34,726 bases of DNA. It comes from Candidatus Pacearchaeota archaeon. Its GTDB lineage: Archaea > Nanoarchaeota > Nanoarchaeia > Pacearchaeales > GW2011-AR1. Positions 24,536 to 31,656 of this stretch are shown here, piece after piece. A program made the translations under genes and the position numbers. Numbering within the stretch: the first letter of the stretch is position 1; every line of letters begins with the position of its first letter. The stretch spans positions 1-34,726 of the forward strand of contig JALOBN010000031.1 in assembly GCA_023228245.1 (NCBI GenBank), given 5' to 3'. Below the pieces are notes generated by a model. That model did no database searches. It saw nothing but the letters and a program-made list of their open reading frames with translations, and was not told where the DNA came from.

Positions 24536-26542
24536 ATGCACTATTTTGACACGATCGACGTGACAGGACCGCTGCGCGTCCTGCTCCGCAACACGCAGGC
24601 GCTCCTCGGGGATCGAATGGCCTTTACGCCACTGGTCCGAGACCTCAAGCACACCTATCCCCGATGGCAGATCTTCGTGGTCGCCGGCGACGCTGCGGTC
24701 TGGGCGAACAATCCGCACATCGCCGGCCTGGTCCTTCCGGGCGATCCGGAGCCGGACAAGATCGACCTTGCGGTAGACGTCGGCCCCTATCGCGCCACCC
24801 AGGGCAGCAAGAACAATGGCGTCCACTTCATGCGGGCCTTTGAGTACGGCTTTACCCGGGTCACCGGGTTGCCCGTTGCGACGGGGCCCTGCAAGGCGGA
24901 CCTGCACCTCTCGGAGGAGGAGCTGGCATACCGCCCCGTCGCGGGTTGCTACTGGGTCTTAAACGCGGACACGAACAATATGGGCGCGAAGCGTTGGCCT
25001 GTCGATCGCTGGCGGGCCCTGATCCGGTCGATGCCCCAGATCCGGTTCGTCCAGGTGGGCCGGTCGGAGCATTGTCTCGCGGATCTCGGCGATGAGCCGA
25101 ACGTCACGAGCTTAGTGGGTCGCACGGACGTCCGGCAGCTCTTCGCCCTGGCCTCGCACGCCCAGGGCTGTGTGTCTCTGGTCTCCAGTCTGATGCACGT
25201 CGCCGCGGCCTTCGACAAACCCTGTGTCGTTTTGGCCGGCGGCCGGGAGCCCCACACGTTCGAGCAGTACCCGTCTCACTACTACATCAGCCGCGTCGGC
25301 ATGCTCCCCTGCGCGAAGGACTTGGCATGCTGGAAGAATTCGATCACGGCCTGCAAGGACCAGGTCCAGACGCCGGCGGGTCCCGTCGCCCGGTGCATGA
25401 CGACGATCTCCGTCGCGGACGTCCGCCGGGGGATCGAGCTGTACTACGAGGGCGGCCGGTTGGCCGAGGGGGGGAAGAGGGACTTTATTGACCGAATTGA
25501 CCCCATTGCCAACGAGGTCAACAGGGTCAATCCGGTCCCATTTTCCTCGTCCCCGCCGCTCCTACGCATCGTCACGAACGGAAAGTGCTTCGGCGGCGCG
25601 GAGCGGTCCTGCGCCCGGATCGCCGGGATGTTCCGCGAGCGGAACTGGCAGGTCGAGATCGCGACGCGGCAGCCGATGTGCCCCGAGATGGCGGCGGCGT
25701 TCGACGCCGTGGCCGTCCGCACAGACAGGATTTCTGGGCCCTGCGACTGCCTGCTGTGGTACGCGAGCGACCAGGTGTATGACGCTCACTTGGCGGAGTT
25801 TGAGCCCCTGGCGAAGGCGGCAGGGGCCGCCAAACGCAAAGTAATGGCGATCACCTACAAACTGGGAAAAGTCCCGGACCTGCCCTGGTGCCGGGACTGG
25901 GACTCATACCTCTTCCTGTCCTCGGTGATGGCTGGGGCCTTCGTGGCCCATGCCACGTGCCCCGTGACCCGAACTGCGGTCCTCGCTCCCCCGGTCGACC
26001 TCGCCCCGTTCCTGGCCCTCCAGCCGACTTATGACGCCCCGATCCGCGTGGTCCGGCACAGCTCGCAGGGCGACAACAAGTGGCCGCCCTTGACGGGCCC
26101 GCTGGTGGAGAGCTGCCCAAACGCCCGCTTCGATTTCATGCCCGCGCCCTCCTGGCTGCCGGATCTGCCGAACTTGACCCGCCGGCCTCACGGTGAGATG
26201 GAGGTTCCGACCTTTCTCGCCTGCGGCAACCTGTTCCTCTACCTGCTGCCCGAGGGCTACACGGACCAGGGGCCCCGCGTTGTGGTGGAGGCGATGGCGG
26301 CGGGCCTGCCGGTCGTCTGCGGGCGGCGGGATGGCTGCGCCGATCGTGTCACGGAAGACACGGGCTGGTTCGTATCAGGCCACCAGGAGACGGTCGAACT
26401 GATCCGGACCGTCACGCCGGCCCTCCTGGCGGTCAAAGGCCGTGCGGCCCGCGAGCGGGCCAGGACGGAGTTCGACCCGTGGAACTGGTACACAGCGATC
26501 AGTGGTGAAAATCATCCATCATCCATCATCGATCATCAATGA
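24536..26542 (+). CDS. bifunctional GT9-GT4 glycosyltransferase
   Basis: This 668-residue fusion has residues 1-300 forming a GT9 (ADP-heptose:LPS heptosyltransferase-type) unit: LLRNTQALLGDRMAFTPLV, then RWPVDRWRALIRSMPQIRF and CVSLVSSLMHVAAAFDKPCV. Residues about 340-668 form a GT4-type unit: VTNGKCFGGAERSCARI, then EGYTDQGPRVVVEAMAAGLP and CADRVTEDTGWFVSG. The two domains may add successive sugars. The C-terminal residues PSSIIDHQ come from the ATCATCC heptamers at 26511-26538. GGAGAA serves the ATG. Its pairing with the HldE-C-like gene at 1267 suggests that heptose is a donor, though GT9 members vary. Confidence 0.85.
   Translation: MHYFDTIDVTGPLRVLLRNTQALLGDRMAFTPLVRDLKHTYPRWQIFVVAGDAAVWANNPHIAGLVLPGDPEPDKIDLAVDVGPYRATQGSKNNGVHFMRAFEYGFTRVTGLPVATGPCKADLHLSEEELAYRPVAGCYWVLNADTNNMGAKRWPVDRWRALIRSMPQIRFVQVGRSEHCLADLGDEPNVTSLVGRTDVRQLFALASHAQGCVSLVSSLMHVAAAFDKPCVVLAGGREPHTFEQYPSHYYISRVGMLPCAKDLACWKNSITACKDQVQTPAGPVARCMTTISVADVRRGIELYYEGGRLAEGGKRDFIDRIDPIANEVNRVNPVPFSSSPPLLRIVTNGKCFGGAERSCARIAGMFRERNWQVEIATRQPMCPEMAAAFDAVAVRTDRISGPCDCLLWYASDQVYDAHLAEFEPLAKAAGAAKRKVMAITYKLGKVPDLPWCRDWDSYLFLSSVMAGAFVAHATCPVTRTAVLAPPVDLAPFLALQPTYDAPIRVVRHSSQGDNKWPPLTGPLVESCPNARFDFMPAPSWLPDLPNLTRRPHGEMEVPTFLACGNLFLYLLPEGYTDQGPRVVVEAMAAGLPVVCGRRDGCADRVTEDTGWFVSGHQETVELIRTVTPALLAVKGRAARERARTEFDPWNWYTAISGENHPSSIIDHQ
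26511..26538. repeat. heptamer array at the end of the GT9-GT4 gene
   Basis: Four ATCATCC-type units that encode the last residues of the glycosyltransferase. Confidence 0.7.
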
Positions 26543-26565
26543 ACACAGTCGTTTCTCCGTTTCTC

Positions 26566-26593
26566 GGGGGCGGTCGGCCTTCCGGCCGCCCCC
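26566..26593. terminator. strong hairpin between convergent genes
   Basis: GGGGGCGG and CCGCCCCC close a stem of about 12 bp with a CCTT loop. It lies 24 bases after the plus-strand glycosyltransferase stop and 90 bases beyond the minus-strand gene end. There is no T tract on either side, so this is a likely bidirectional terminator but not a textbook one. Confidence 0.5.
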
Positions 26594-26684
26594 TCTGCGA
26601 AGAGAGCATTTTCGCGGGGTCGTGGCCCTACTCGCGCTCCAATCGCGTCTCGTCAGACCACGCCCGCCCCACAGATAAACGGGT

Positions 26685-27728
26685 CTAATCGCAATCGTCA
26701 ACGGTCCAGGATCGGAGTACGACGTCGCGGATGATCTCGATCTCGCCGACGGTCATTTGGACCTCCGCCACGGTCCAGCGGAATTTCATCAGCGTTCCGT
26801 CGTCATCGTCCGTAACATCCTCACTCACGCGGTACAGCCTAATCGTGGCGGTCGGCAGGGCGGTCTTGATTGTCCTGAGGGCTGTATACTCATCAGCCCT
26901 CAGGTAGAGGATACTCGTATACAGACTGCCGGGTCCGCCGACGCCGCCGCTGGCGAGTATGGGCAGCGTGTAATCGGCCAGAGGGGCCAGAGCCTCCTGC
27001 TCGATCAGCGCCACGGCCTCGCGGGGGCTCATCAGTCCCTCGGACCATCGGTCCCGCTGCTCCTCCGTACCCAGCCGCTGGACAGCCTCGGTGAGCTGTG
27101 CATATTTTCGGGCCTTCACTGCCTTGGCTTGCTCCGCCTCCAGGGCCTTTTGCTCCTGGTAGGCGTCTTTTGCTCGCTCAGTGATCTCCTGATTGCGGCG
27201 ATCTCGCTCGGCTATCGCGAGGGACCAGACATCCGGGTGTAGGTCCTGGAGTGCGTCGGACAGTTTTTGGGCGACCTCGTAGCCATCGAGATGATCTATT
27301 CCGCACTCATGTTGCCGCGCGGGGATCGCGGCAGGTTGCATAAACACCCCGACCCCGTCCCGCTCGAACGCCTCCCACTGTTCCTCAACGGAGGCGAGGT
27401 ATGCGGTACGTTTGGCGTCAGCCTCCGCCGCGAGTGACTCGATATGTGCGTCGACCATCTCGGATGTCAGCCCCTCGACCTCGATATCAGCGGCCACTGC
27501 CCGCTGGCCGCTGCCGCTCCAGGCATGTATCCGTCCATTTTGGTAGACATCGATGGCGGACAGGTCATCCGGATAGCTCCCTCCCCACCACTCGATGATC
27601 CGGGTCCGCGTGCCCACGGCCAGACTGGCGGGATCGATTTTCGCCACGACGCATTCCGGGACATTTCGTCCGGTGGCGATGGTCTGGGCCTTACAGTACG
27701 ACTCGCTGCGTTTGATTTTGACGTTCAT
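26685..27728 (-). CDS. hypothetical protein with central coiled coil
   Basis: A 347-residue protein I cannot place. It starts NVKIKRSESYCKAQTIATG with beta-rich segments and has WWGGSYPDD near residue 40. The middle (about 180-240) is a charged helical stretch (AKDAYQEQKALEAEQAKAVK) that predicts a coiled coil, and the end is beta-rich (MKFRWTVAEVQMTVGEIEII). AAAGGAACCC precedes the ATG at 27728. It is the last gene of the minus-strand island. Its function may be regulatory or accessory. Confidence 0.6.
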   Translation of the reverse strand: MNVKIKRSESYCKAQTIATGRNVPECVVAKIDPASLAVGTRTRIIEWWGGSYPDDLSAIDVYQNGRIHAWSGSGQRAVAADIEVEGLTSEMVDAHIESLAAEADAKRTAYLASVEEQWEAFERDGVGVFMQPAAIPARQHECGIDHLDGYEVAQKLSDALQDLHPDVWSLAIAERDRRNQEITERAKDAYQEQKALEAEQAKAVKARKYAQLTEAVQRLGTEEQRDRWSEGLMSPREAVALIEQEALAPLADYTLPILASGGVGGPGSLYTSILYLRADEYTALRTIKTALPTATIRLYRVSEDVTDDDDGTLMKFRWTVAEVQMTVGEIEIIRDVVLRSWTVDDCD

Positions 27729-27820
27729 GATGGGTTCCTTTCCGCCCCCGGTCGGGGGCCTGTCGTATGCGGCATGTGCCGGTCCGCTCGGACCAGTCGC
27801 CATGCCCGCCGAGATACTAC

Positions 27821-28231
27821 TCATCTGCCGCTGCCGCTGGCCAGGACGCGAGCCACGGATCCGCGGCGGGCGATCAGATTGCGAGCCTCCTCGCGGGGCA
27901 GTTGTCGCCGGACCGTGGCCCGTACATGCCGCACGATCTCGGCGGCAGTCGCACCGTGATCGAGGTAGGCGGCCACGGCGCGGGAAAATGCTGCGATGCT
28001 CCGGGTGCCCCGGCTGCTATTGCATCGATGGCAGCAGGTGCCGAGATTTCCGTGGTGGTTTTTGCCGCCGCGACTGACGGGTGTGATGTGATCGAGGGTG
28101 AGTGTGGCGCCATCCTCTACGGTCGCCCCGCAGTAGATGCAGGCGAGTCCATCGCGGAGGTAAATTGCCAGGCGGGTGGTCTGCCGGACCCAGTTCATTC
28201 CGGTCCAGCGGTCGTTTCGCAGGGTACTCAT
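27821..28231 (-). CDS. HNH endonuclease
   Basis: A 136-residue nuclease with the full motif: Cys31 and Cys34, Asp47-His48 (LTLDHITPVSRGGKN), Asn62 and Cys67/Cys70. Phage HNH proteins are known to assist terminase cutting or act as homing nucleases; here it stands far from the terminase and on the opposite strand. GGAAGG precedes the ATG. A TAATAT -10-like box at 28296-28301 with a weak -35 may drive it. Confidence 0.88.
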   Translation of the reverse strand: MSTLRNDRWTGMNWVRQTTRLAIYLRDGLACIYCGATVEDGATLTLDHITPVSRGGKNHHGNLGTCCHRCNSSRGTRSIAAFSRAVAAYLDHGATAAEIVRHVRATVRRQLPREEARNLIARRGSVARVLASGSGR

Positions 28232-28354
28232 TTTTTCATCCTTCCGGCGGTCGCCGGTAAAAGGCCCTTGTCAGGGCACCATCATTGTGCTCACTATATT
28301 ACAGACTCCCATGCCCCCCGAAAAATCATGGGAATCCGGAATTTCGCAGAAAAA

Positions 28355-28513
28355 TCAGCCGAACAGTCGGCCGATGGCCGCCAGGGCGAATCCGCCGACC
28401 GCCCATTTCGCCGCGATCGCCGCGAGCGATCCGATGCGGACCATCCAGAGGCAGGCGGCGGATTTTCGGACGGGCGCAGGCGCCGGGGCCGGGGTCGTCG
28501 TGGTCGGGGTCAT
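28355..28513 (-). CDS. small membrane protein, 52 residues
   Basis: A short protein with a Thr/Pro/Ala-rich start (MTPTTTTPAPAPAP) and one likely membrane segment (SLAAIAAKWAVGGFALAAIG). GGAGGG lies nine bases before its ATG. It starts three bases after the upstream minus-strand stop, and the pair look like an operon. No family is recognisable. It could be one half of a small membrane-active pair. Confidence 0.5.
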   Translation of the reverse strand: MTPTTTTPAPAPAPVRKSAACLWMVRIGSLAAIAAKWAVGGFALAAIGRLFG

Positions 28514-28516
28514 GGC

Positions 28517-28645
28517 TCAGACCCTCCCCAGGACGTGTTCGGTGATTCGGCCGGCGAGGTAGTCGCTGACCTGCCAGGCGGCGTAGACGGCTGCCCAGAG
28601 CGACCAGAGGAACAGGGTGACGGGCGTTAAAATCAGGGCGATCAT
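28517..28645 (-). CDS. small membrane protein, 42 residues
   Basis: A 42-residue protein (MIALILTPVTLFLWSLWAAV followed by a basic/acidic tail ending EHVLGRV) with one hydrophobic N-terminal helix. GAGGAGAATT serves the ATG. It is the first gene after the minus-strand promoter at 28728-28757. No family is recognisable. Confidence 0.5.
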   Translation of the reverse strand: MIALILTPVTLFLWSLWAAVYAAWQVSDYLAGRITEHVLGRV

Positions 28646-28727
28646 GGCAATTCTCCTCACGCGATCATTCAGCGATCTCATTTTCGTGCGTCCGCGGTTG
28701 CCGTTTCAGCGCCTCCATGCTCCCTAT

Positions 28728-28757
28728 ATTCTACTCGATTCCGGGGGGTGGAGTCAA
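28728..28757 (-). promoter_or_regulatory. putative sigma-70-type promoter for the minus-strand island
   Basis: On the minus strand TTGACT (28757-28752) is followed, 18 bases on, by TAGAAT (28733-28728). Transcription would start near 28720 and run into the 42-residue membrane protein at 28645. Confidence 0.6.
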
Positions 28758-28779
28758 GATAATTCCGGATTGTTTTTTT

Positions 28780-28939
28780 GCCACAGAGGGCACAGAGCAC
28801 ACAGAGAGATCGAATAGGAGTGCACCTACTCCGAGGGCGTGAAATTATTCGCGATTTTATGCGTTTGAGTCAAAGAGTCAAAAACCCGCCGACCTGGCTT
28901 GACCGCTCAAGCATCCTCCCCCTCTGTGTCCTCTGTGGC
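28780..28939. repeat. inverted nonamer pair with long spacer
   Basis: Left arm GCCACAGAGGGCACAGAG at 28780 and right arm CTCTGTGTCCTCTGTGGC ending at 28939 are near-perfect complements about 115 bases apart. It lies in the divergent region between the two promoters. Confidence 0.65.
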
Positions 28940-29061
28940 TGCCTTTTTTTGGCTGGTTTTTTACGCCCGTCGGCATCTCTGCATCTCGCGTTGGCTACGG
29001 GGGTTGCGCGAATTCCGGTGGACACCTGCAAAAAATGTGCGGGCGAATTCCAGTTTTTCCC

Positions 29062-29090
29062 TTGACGGCCTGGCGGGATGTTTTTATCCT
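29062..29090 (+). promoter_or_regulatory. putative sigma-70-type promoter for the right arm
   Basis: TTGACG (29062-29067), 17-base spacer, TATCCT (29085-29090). Transcription would start near 29097 and enter the structured element at 29219. Confidence 0.6.
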
Positions 29091-29218
29091 CTCGGCAGAT
29101 TAACGCGGTCGACGGGCTCGTCGGGCCGCGAACGCCCCATAAGATATGATATGTTGGCCTTTGTGTAGCGATTATATCGACAAAAGGGAAGGTTGACGGA
29201 ATGGAGAGACACGAGCAT

Positions 29219-29308
29219 GCGGATGGATATAGCGTCCGGCCGTTAATCTGTTTCAGTTCGCGTGCCAGCGAACTGGATCCTCCTCCCCGGACGTCCATCC
29301 GCCTTTTT
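29219..29308 (+). ncRNA. structured RNA candidate with nested stems and T tract
   Basis: The outer stem is GCGGATGGA at 29219 with TCCATCCGC ending at 29302 (9 bp). After a 5-base bulge comes CGTCCGG with CCGGACG (7 bp). Inside is a perfect hairpin CAGTTCGC / GCGAACTG (29254-29261 with 29268-29275, 6-base loop). CTTTTT follows the outer stem. Together with the promoter at 29062 this would make an RNA of about 210 bases ending at an intrinsic terminator, or a leader that controls downstream genes. No known RNA family is recognised. Confidence 0.5.
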
Positions 29309-29317
29309 CGCAGTCAC

Positions 29318-29374
29318 ACCCCCAGGGACATCTCGCTTCCTCTCCCTCCAATTCCTGGGGGTCTTTTCGATTTT
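29318..29374 (+). terminator. second hairpin-terminator in tandem
   Basis: ACCCCCAGG (29318-29326) and CCTGGGGGT (29354-29362) are perfect 9-bp complements, followed by CTTTTCGATTTT. Together with the element ending at 29308 it forms a double stop. Confidence 0.6.
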
Positions 29375-29560
29375 CCCGGGCGCCGGCCACAGGCTTCCCT
29401 CAACCAAGGGTCATACCGTTTCACTGTATCCCGCCGCGTGTGTCAGCGTGGCGGTTCGGCCGGCCCCGCTTTTTTGAGCCACAGGTTCGCTCGCATCATG
29501 GGATTGCGGCAAGGGGGAATGGATGCCCCCGCGCCGAGTCCCAGCCGGGTGAAGAGAGTT

Positions 29561-29588
29561 AGCCACAAAGAACACAGAGGACACAGAG
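29561..29588. repeat. nonamer array before the 29599 gene
   Basis: Units of the CACAGAG type (GCCACAAAG, AACACAGAGG, ACACAGAG) end ten bases before the ATG at 29599. No ribosome site is visible between array and start. Confidence 0.6.
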
Positions 29589-29598
29589 CATCCTCGCT

Positions 29599-30030
29599 AT
29601 GGCAAATACCAGGACCAGATCGAAACGGGCCACGGGCCGCGAGCCGCGGGACACGCCCCGTGGTTGCGTCGTGCGGTACGACCTGGCCATCGGGGAGCTG
29701 ACGGGCCTGATGCGGCTCAGCGAGGTCCCCTGGGACACGCCGGGCACGTGGTGGGTCGATGCCCTGGTCACGTTCGAGGTCGGGGACGGCGTGCGGCGGA
29801 CGGACGGCTACGAGATCGGCGTGACGATGGAGCCGGGTGCGTTCGCGGCGGCGGTCAAGGCGCGTCTGCAGTTCCTGCTCGGCCGGATCTGCGCCGTCGA
29901 GGCGACGGTGACGCACATCCGGCCGCCAATGGACGTCGAGACGATTTTGCGACTCCAGGAGATCAACGCGGGCCTGGTCAAGGAACGGCGGGAAGCCGCG
30001 AAGGAACACAAAGGTGAAAACGGGAATTGA
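29599..30030 (+). CDS. hypothetical protein, 143 residues
   Basis: I do not recognise the family. The N-terminal residues (TGREPRDTPRG) follow a degenerate ACGGGCC heptamer pattern. The main body is an alpha-beta mixture (YDLAIGELTGLMRLSEVPWD, then DALVTFEVGDGVRRTDGYEI) and ends in a charged helix. There is no clear ribosome site before the ATG; a GTG at 29671 would skip the repeat-like part. It overlaps the next frame. Codon usage is like the structural genes. Confidence 0.5.
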   Translation: MANTRTRSKRATGREPRDTPRGCVVRYDLAIGELTGLMRLSEVPWDTPGTWWVDALVTFEVGDGVRRTDGYEIGVTMEPGAFAAAVKARLQFLLGRICAVEATVTHIRPPMDVETILRLQEINAGLVKERREAAKEHKGENGN

Positions 30031-30259
30031 GATGCACAGTGGTAACGACATGGACATCTACGGTGGGCCGGGGCCGGTCCAGGCGATCCTGATCCCCAGA
30101 CCGGGCGGCGACGAGTCCTGCCCGCTCAAGGAGCGGGGCAAAGTGGGGTCCATGGTCTACGGGCTGCGGTGTCCGCCTGGCTGTCGGGTCTGCGTGGACT
30201 TCGCGGAAGAAATGCACCACAGAGGCACGGAGAACACAGAACATGGAACCGCAGAGTAA
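30014..30259 (+). CDS. hypothetical protein, repeat-derived C-terminus
   Basis: A protein of up to 81 residues with an IYGGPGPVQAILIPRPGGD core and CPPGCRVC near residue 53. The last residues (HHRGTENTEHGTAE) are read from the nonamer array at 30215-30246, as if the original stop had been lost to repeat insertion. The start may be GTG 30014 or ATG 30032. It overlaps both neighbours. Weak evidence for expression. Confidence 0.4.
   Translation: MKTGIEMHSGNDMDIYGGPGPVQAILIPRPGGDESCPLKERGKVGSMVYGLRCPPGCRVCVDFAEEMHHRGTENTEHGTAE
30215..30246. repeat. nonamer array forming a gene end and a gene start
   Basis: Units of the CACAGAG type. They encode the C-terminus of the upstream frame, and the ATG at 30243 of the CxxCxxCC protein lies within the array. 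Confidence 0.6.
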
Positions 30260-30599
30260 CGCTGATGAACGTAGCGAGCACAAATGCTCGAGGTGTGGTC
30301 TGTGCTGTCAGCAAGGTACGATCTGGGTCAACAGCCAGCATCCGCTGATCCAACGAATCGTCAAAGTGCTATATGGCTATGGTGCTCTGAGTGACGGATT
30401 TTTCCGCAACGATGGCCCGTGTGACATGCTGGTTGTTCGGGATGGGGCTGCGACCTGCCTGATTGAGAAGTATCTGGGGTTCGAGTGCAAGCCGGACGCC
30501 TGCCAGGATTACCCAGGGGAAGACAAATGCGTGGGTCAAGACAACGGGGGAGAACAGGAAGAATCAATCACGGAGACCACAGAGGACACAGAGAGATGA
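30243..30599 (+). CDS. CxxCxxCC (YkgJ-family) metal-cluster protein
   Basis: A 118-residue protein with CSRCGLCC at residues 15-22 and later Cys residues (GPCDMLV, TCLIEKY, KPDACQDYP), the pattern of the YkgJ family, thought to bind a zinc or iron-sulfur cluster. The role in phages is unknown. The start codon lies in one nonamer array and the last residues (ITETTEDTER) come from another (30567-30596), so both ends of the gene are framed by repeats. Confidence 0.72.
   Translation: MEPQSNADERSEHKCSRCGLCCQQGTIWVNSQHPLIQRIVKVLYGYGALSDGFFRNDGPCDMLVVRDGAATCLIEKYLGFECKPDACQDYPGEDKCVGQDNGGEQEESITETTEDTER
30567..30596. repeat. nonamer array at the end of the YkgJ-like gene
   Basis: Three CACAGAG-type units that encode the last residues of the protein and precede a heptamer-plus-ribosome-site leader. 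Confidence 0.6.
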
Positions 30600-30632
30600 A
30601 GACGAGTGAATCATCAATTCAGAAAGGGATGT

Positions 30633-30962
30633 ATGATTACCAGAGCGACGATTGAACGGATTTATGGTCATCTGAGAGAGATAGAGGCGGGGAACCAGTT
30701 GCTTGCGGACATGGAACGCGCTGCCGAGGAGGGCAGCGACGAAGGGCATTCCTGCGCACCATTGACGGACGTCTTCGGTTGGAAGCGGCAGCTCGAACTT
30801 GGCATCCCGTGCGGGAAAAACTGTCACCGGCTACTGCAGGTGGCTCCGGAGCTTGCGGTGTGCGTGATTCGGGCGCATATCGCAAAACAGGAGGCGGAGC
30901 TGGTGGAGGCAAACGAGCAAGCAAGGATCGAGCTGGGCATGTCCACCCGGTCACCTTCGTGA
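30633..30962 (+). CDS. hypothetical protein, 109 residues
   Basis: A helical protein (MITRATIERIYGHLREIEAG, LLADMERAAEEG, and a C-terminal helix rich in Glu and Ala). There are three Cys (SCAPL, IPCGKNCH). The start ATG 30633 follows AGAAAGGGA at an ideal distance, and this leader is shared in outline with the genes at 31006, 31657 and 33236. The final residues STRSPS overlap a CTTCGTGnn array. The family is not recognised. Confidence 0.55.
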   Translation: MITRATIERIYGHLREIEAGNQLLADMERAAEEGSDEGHSCAPLTDVFGWKRQLELGIPCGKNCHRLLQVAPELAVCVIRAHIAKQEAELVEANEQARIELGMSTRSPS

Positions 30963-30973
30963 CCTTCGTGGTG
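30952..30973. repeat. nonamer array, CTTCGTG variant
   Basis: CACCTTCGTGACCTTCGTGG contains two TTCGTG-type units. It covers the end of the upstream gene and precedes a TCATCAATT leader. Confidence 0.5.
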
Positions 30974-31005
30974 AAGTGAATCATCAATTGTGAAAGGGAT
31001 TTCGG

Positions 31006-31308
31006 ATGGCAAAGGTATGGATGTCGTGGTGCGTGATGGCGGTGTTGTGTGTGTCCTGCTCGACGGTGTACGGTTTGGACCTCGGGTCGAATCGGTTCAC
31101 GGTCGACGGCGCGTTCGACTATGAGACCAGCCAGGTCGCGGCCTCGTTCGGACAATTCACGGCATGCGGTCGACCCATGGATAGTCAAGAGACGTCGGCA
31201 CGCGGACCGCGCACCTTCCCGCGAGTACCGGCTGGCTTGCGATGCAAGAGCTGTGAGAGAATCTACGAGGTGGGTAACCGGGGCATGGGAGTATCGGACA
31301 ATGGGTGA
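31006..31308 (+). CDS. truncated, chimeric copy of the secreted protein at 31657
   Basis: The first 46 residues include a signal-peptide-like start (MAKVWMSWCVMAVLCVSCST) and a VYGLDLGSNRFTVDGAF stretch that matches the gene at 31657 through 82 identical bases (31064-31145). After residue 46 the two diverge and this frame continues with unrelated sequence (CKSCERIYEVG). A second frame in the same DNA, from about 31146 to 31375, looks more protein-like (YRLACDARAVREST, GALRGGCFSEGG) and may be the 3' part of another gene. The locus may be a recombination product. GAAAGGGA precedes the ATG. Confidence 0.4.
   Translation: MAKVWMSWCVMAVLCVSCSTVYGLDLGSNRFTVDGAFDYETSQVAASFGQFTACGRPMDSQETSARGPRTFPRVPAGLRCKSCERIYEVGNRGMGVSDNG
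31064..31145 (+). repeat. 82-base duplicated segment, copy 1
   Basis: By reading, identical to 31712-31793 over 82 bases, with divergent flanks on both sides. Copy 2 lies in the intact secreted protein gene. Confidence 0.9.
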
Positions 31309-31361
31309 CGAGCACAATAGCTATGGTGCGTTGAGGGGCGGTTGTTTTTCCGAGGGTGGAC

Positions 31362-31562
31362 ATGAGGCTGTATGAGTCCAGTGATACCGTCAGGGTAGGT
31401 GATGCACCGGTCGGTTTGCTACTGCTCAGTAATGGCACAGTGATATGCAAGAGCGAGTACAGGTGCTCCGATGGCAAGTGTGATTGCACGATAGTCGAGA
31501 CTGGCGAACGGTACTGTGGCGAGGGCGACGAGGCTCTATGCCATCCGCTCGTCGTGAGGTGA
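31362..31562 (+). CDS. small cysteine-rich protein
   Basis: A 66-residue protein (MRLYESSDTVRVGDAPVGLL) with a central ICKSEYRCSDGKCDCTI cluster and CGEGDEALC, six Cys in all, suggesting a metal site or disulfides. CGAGGGTGG precedes the ATG. It sits between the two copies of the duplicated segment. The family is not known to me. Confidence 0.55.
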   Translation: MRLYESSDTVRVGDAPVGLLLLSNGTVICKSEYRCSDGKCDCTIVETGERYCGEGDEALCHPLVVR

Positions 31563-31564
31563 TT

Positions 31565-31638
31565 TCTCTCTGTGATCTCTGTGCCTCTGTGGTGGAAAAG
31601 AAGTGGAAAATAGTAAGTCGTCAATAGTAGATCGTCAA
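31565..31638. repeat. nonamer array followed by heptamer array
   Basis: CTCTGTG-type nonamers (31565-31594) are followed by TAGTAAG/TCGTCAA heptamers (31611-31638) and then by GAAAGGAGTCT and the ATG at 31657. The same order occurs at 33148-33235. Confidence 0.7.
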
Positions 31639-31656
31639 TTCTGAAAGGAGTCTCAA

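Larger units (their letters stand above)
28646..29598. other. divergent non-coding region
   Basis: This stretch of 953 bases has no supportable gene. It holds a minus-strand promoter, an inverted nonamer pair, a plus-strand promoter, a nested-stem RNA candidate with T tracts, a second terminator hairpin and another nonamer array. A third possible terminator lies near 29443-29476 (AGCG and CGCT arms, then six T). Short open frames crossing it consist of repeat translations or low-quality composition. Confidence 0.7.

Noticed and set aside
27767..28630. Plus-strand open frame of 287 codons
   Set aside because: It is antisense to an HNH gene with intact motif and two small genes with good ribosome sites.
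28778..29065. Short plus-strand frame beginning MPQRAQSTQRDR
   Set aside because: It is a translation of nonamer arrays and lies across the minus-strand promoter region.
29443..29480. tRNA or T-arm-like GGTTCGG sequence
   Set aside because: No cloverleaf arms or acceptor end are found; the region fits a GC-rich hairpin with a T run.
29201..29701. Plus-strand open frame of 166 codons after an AAGGGAAGG site
   Set aside because: It crosses the nested RNA stems and terminators and a nonamer array, and its composition is not protein-like. It also overlaps the better-supported frame at 29599.
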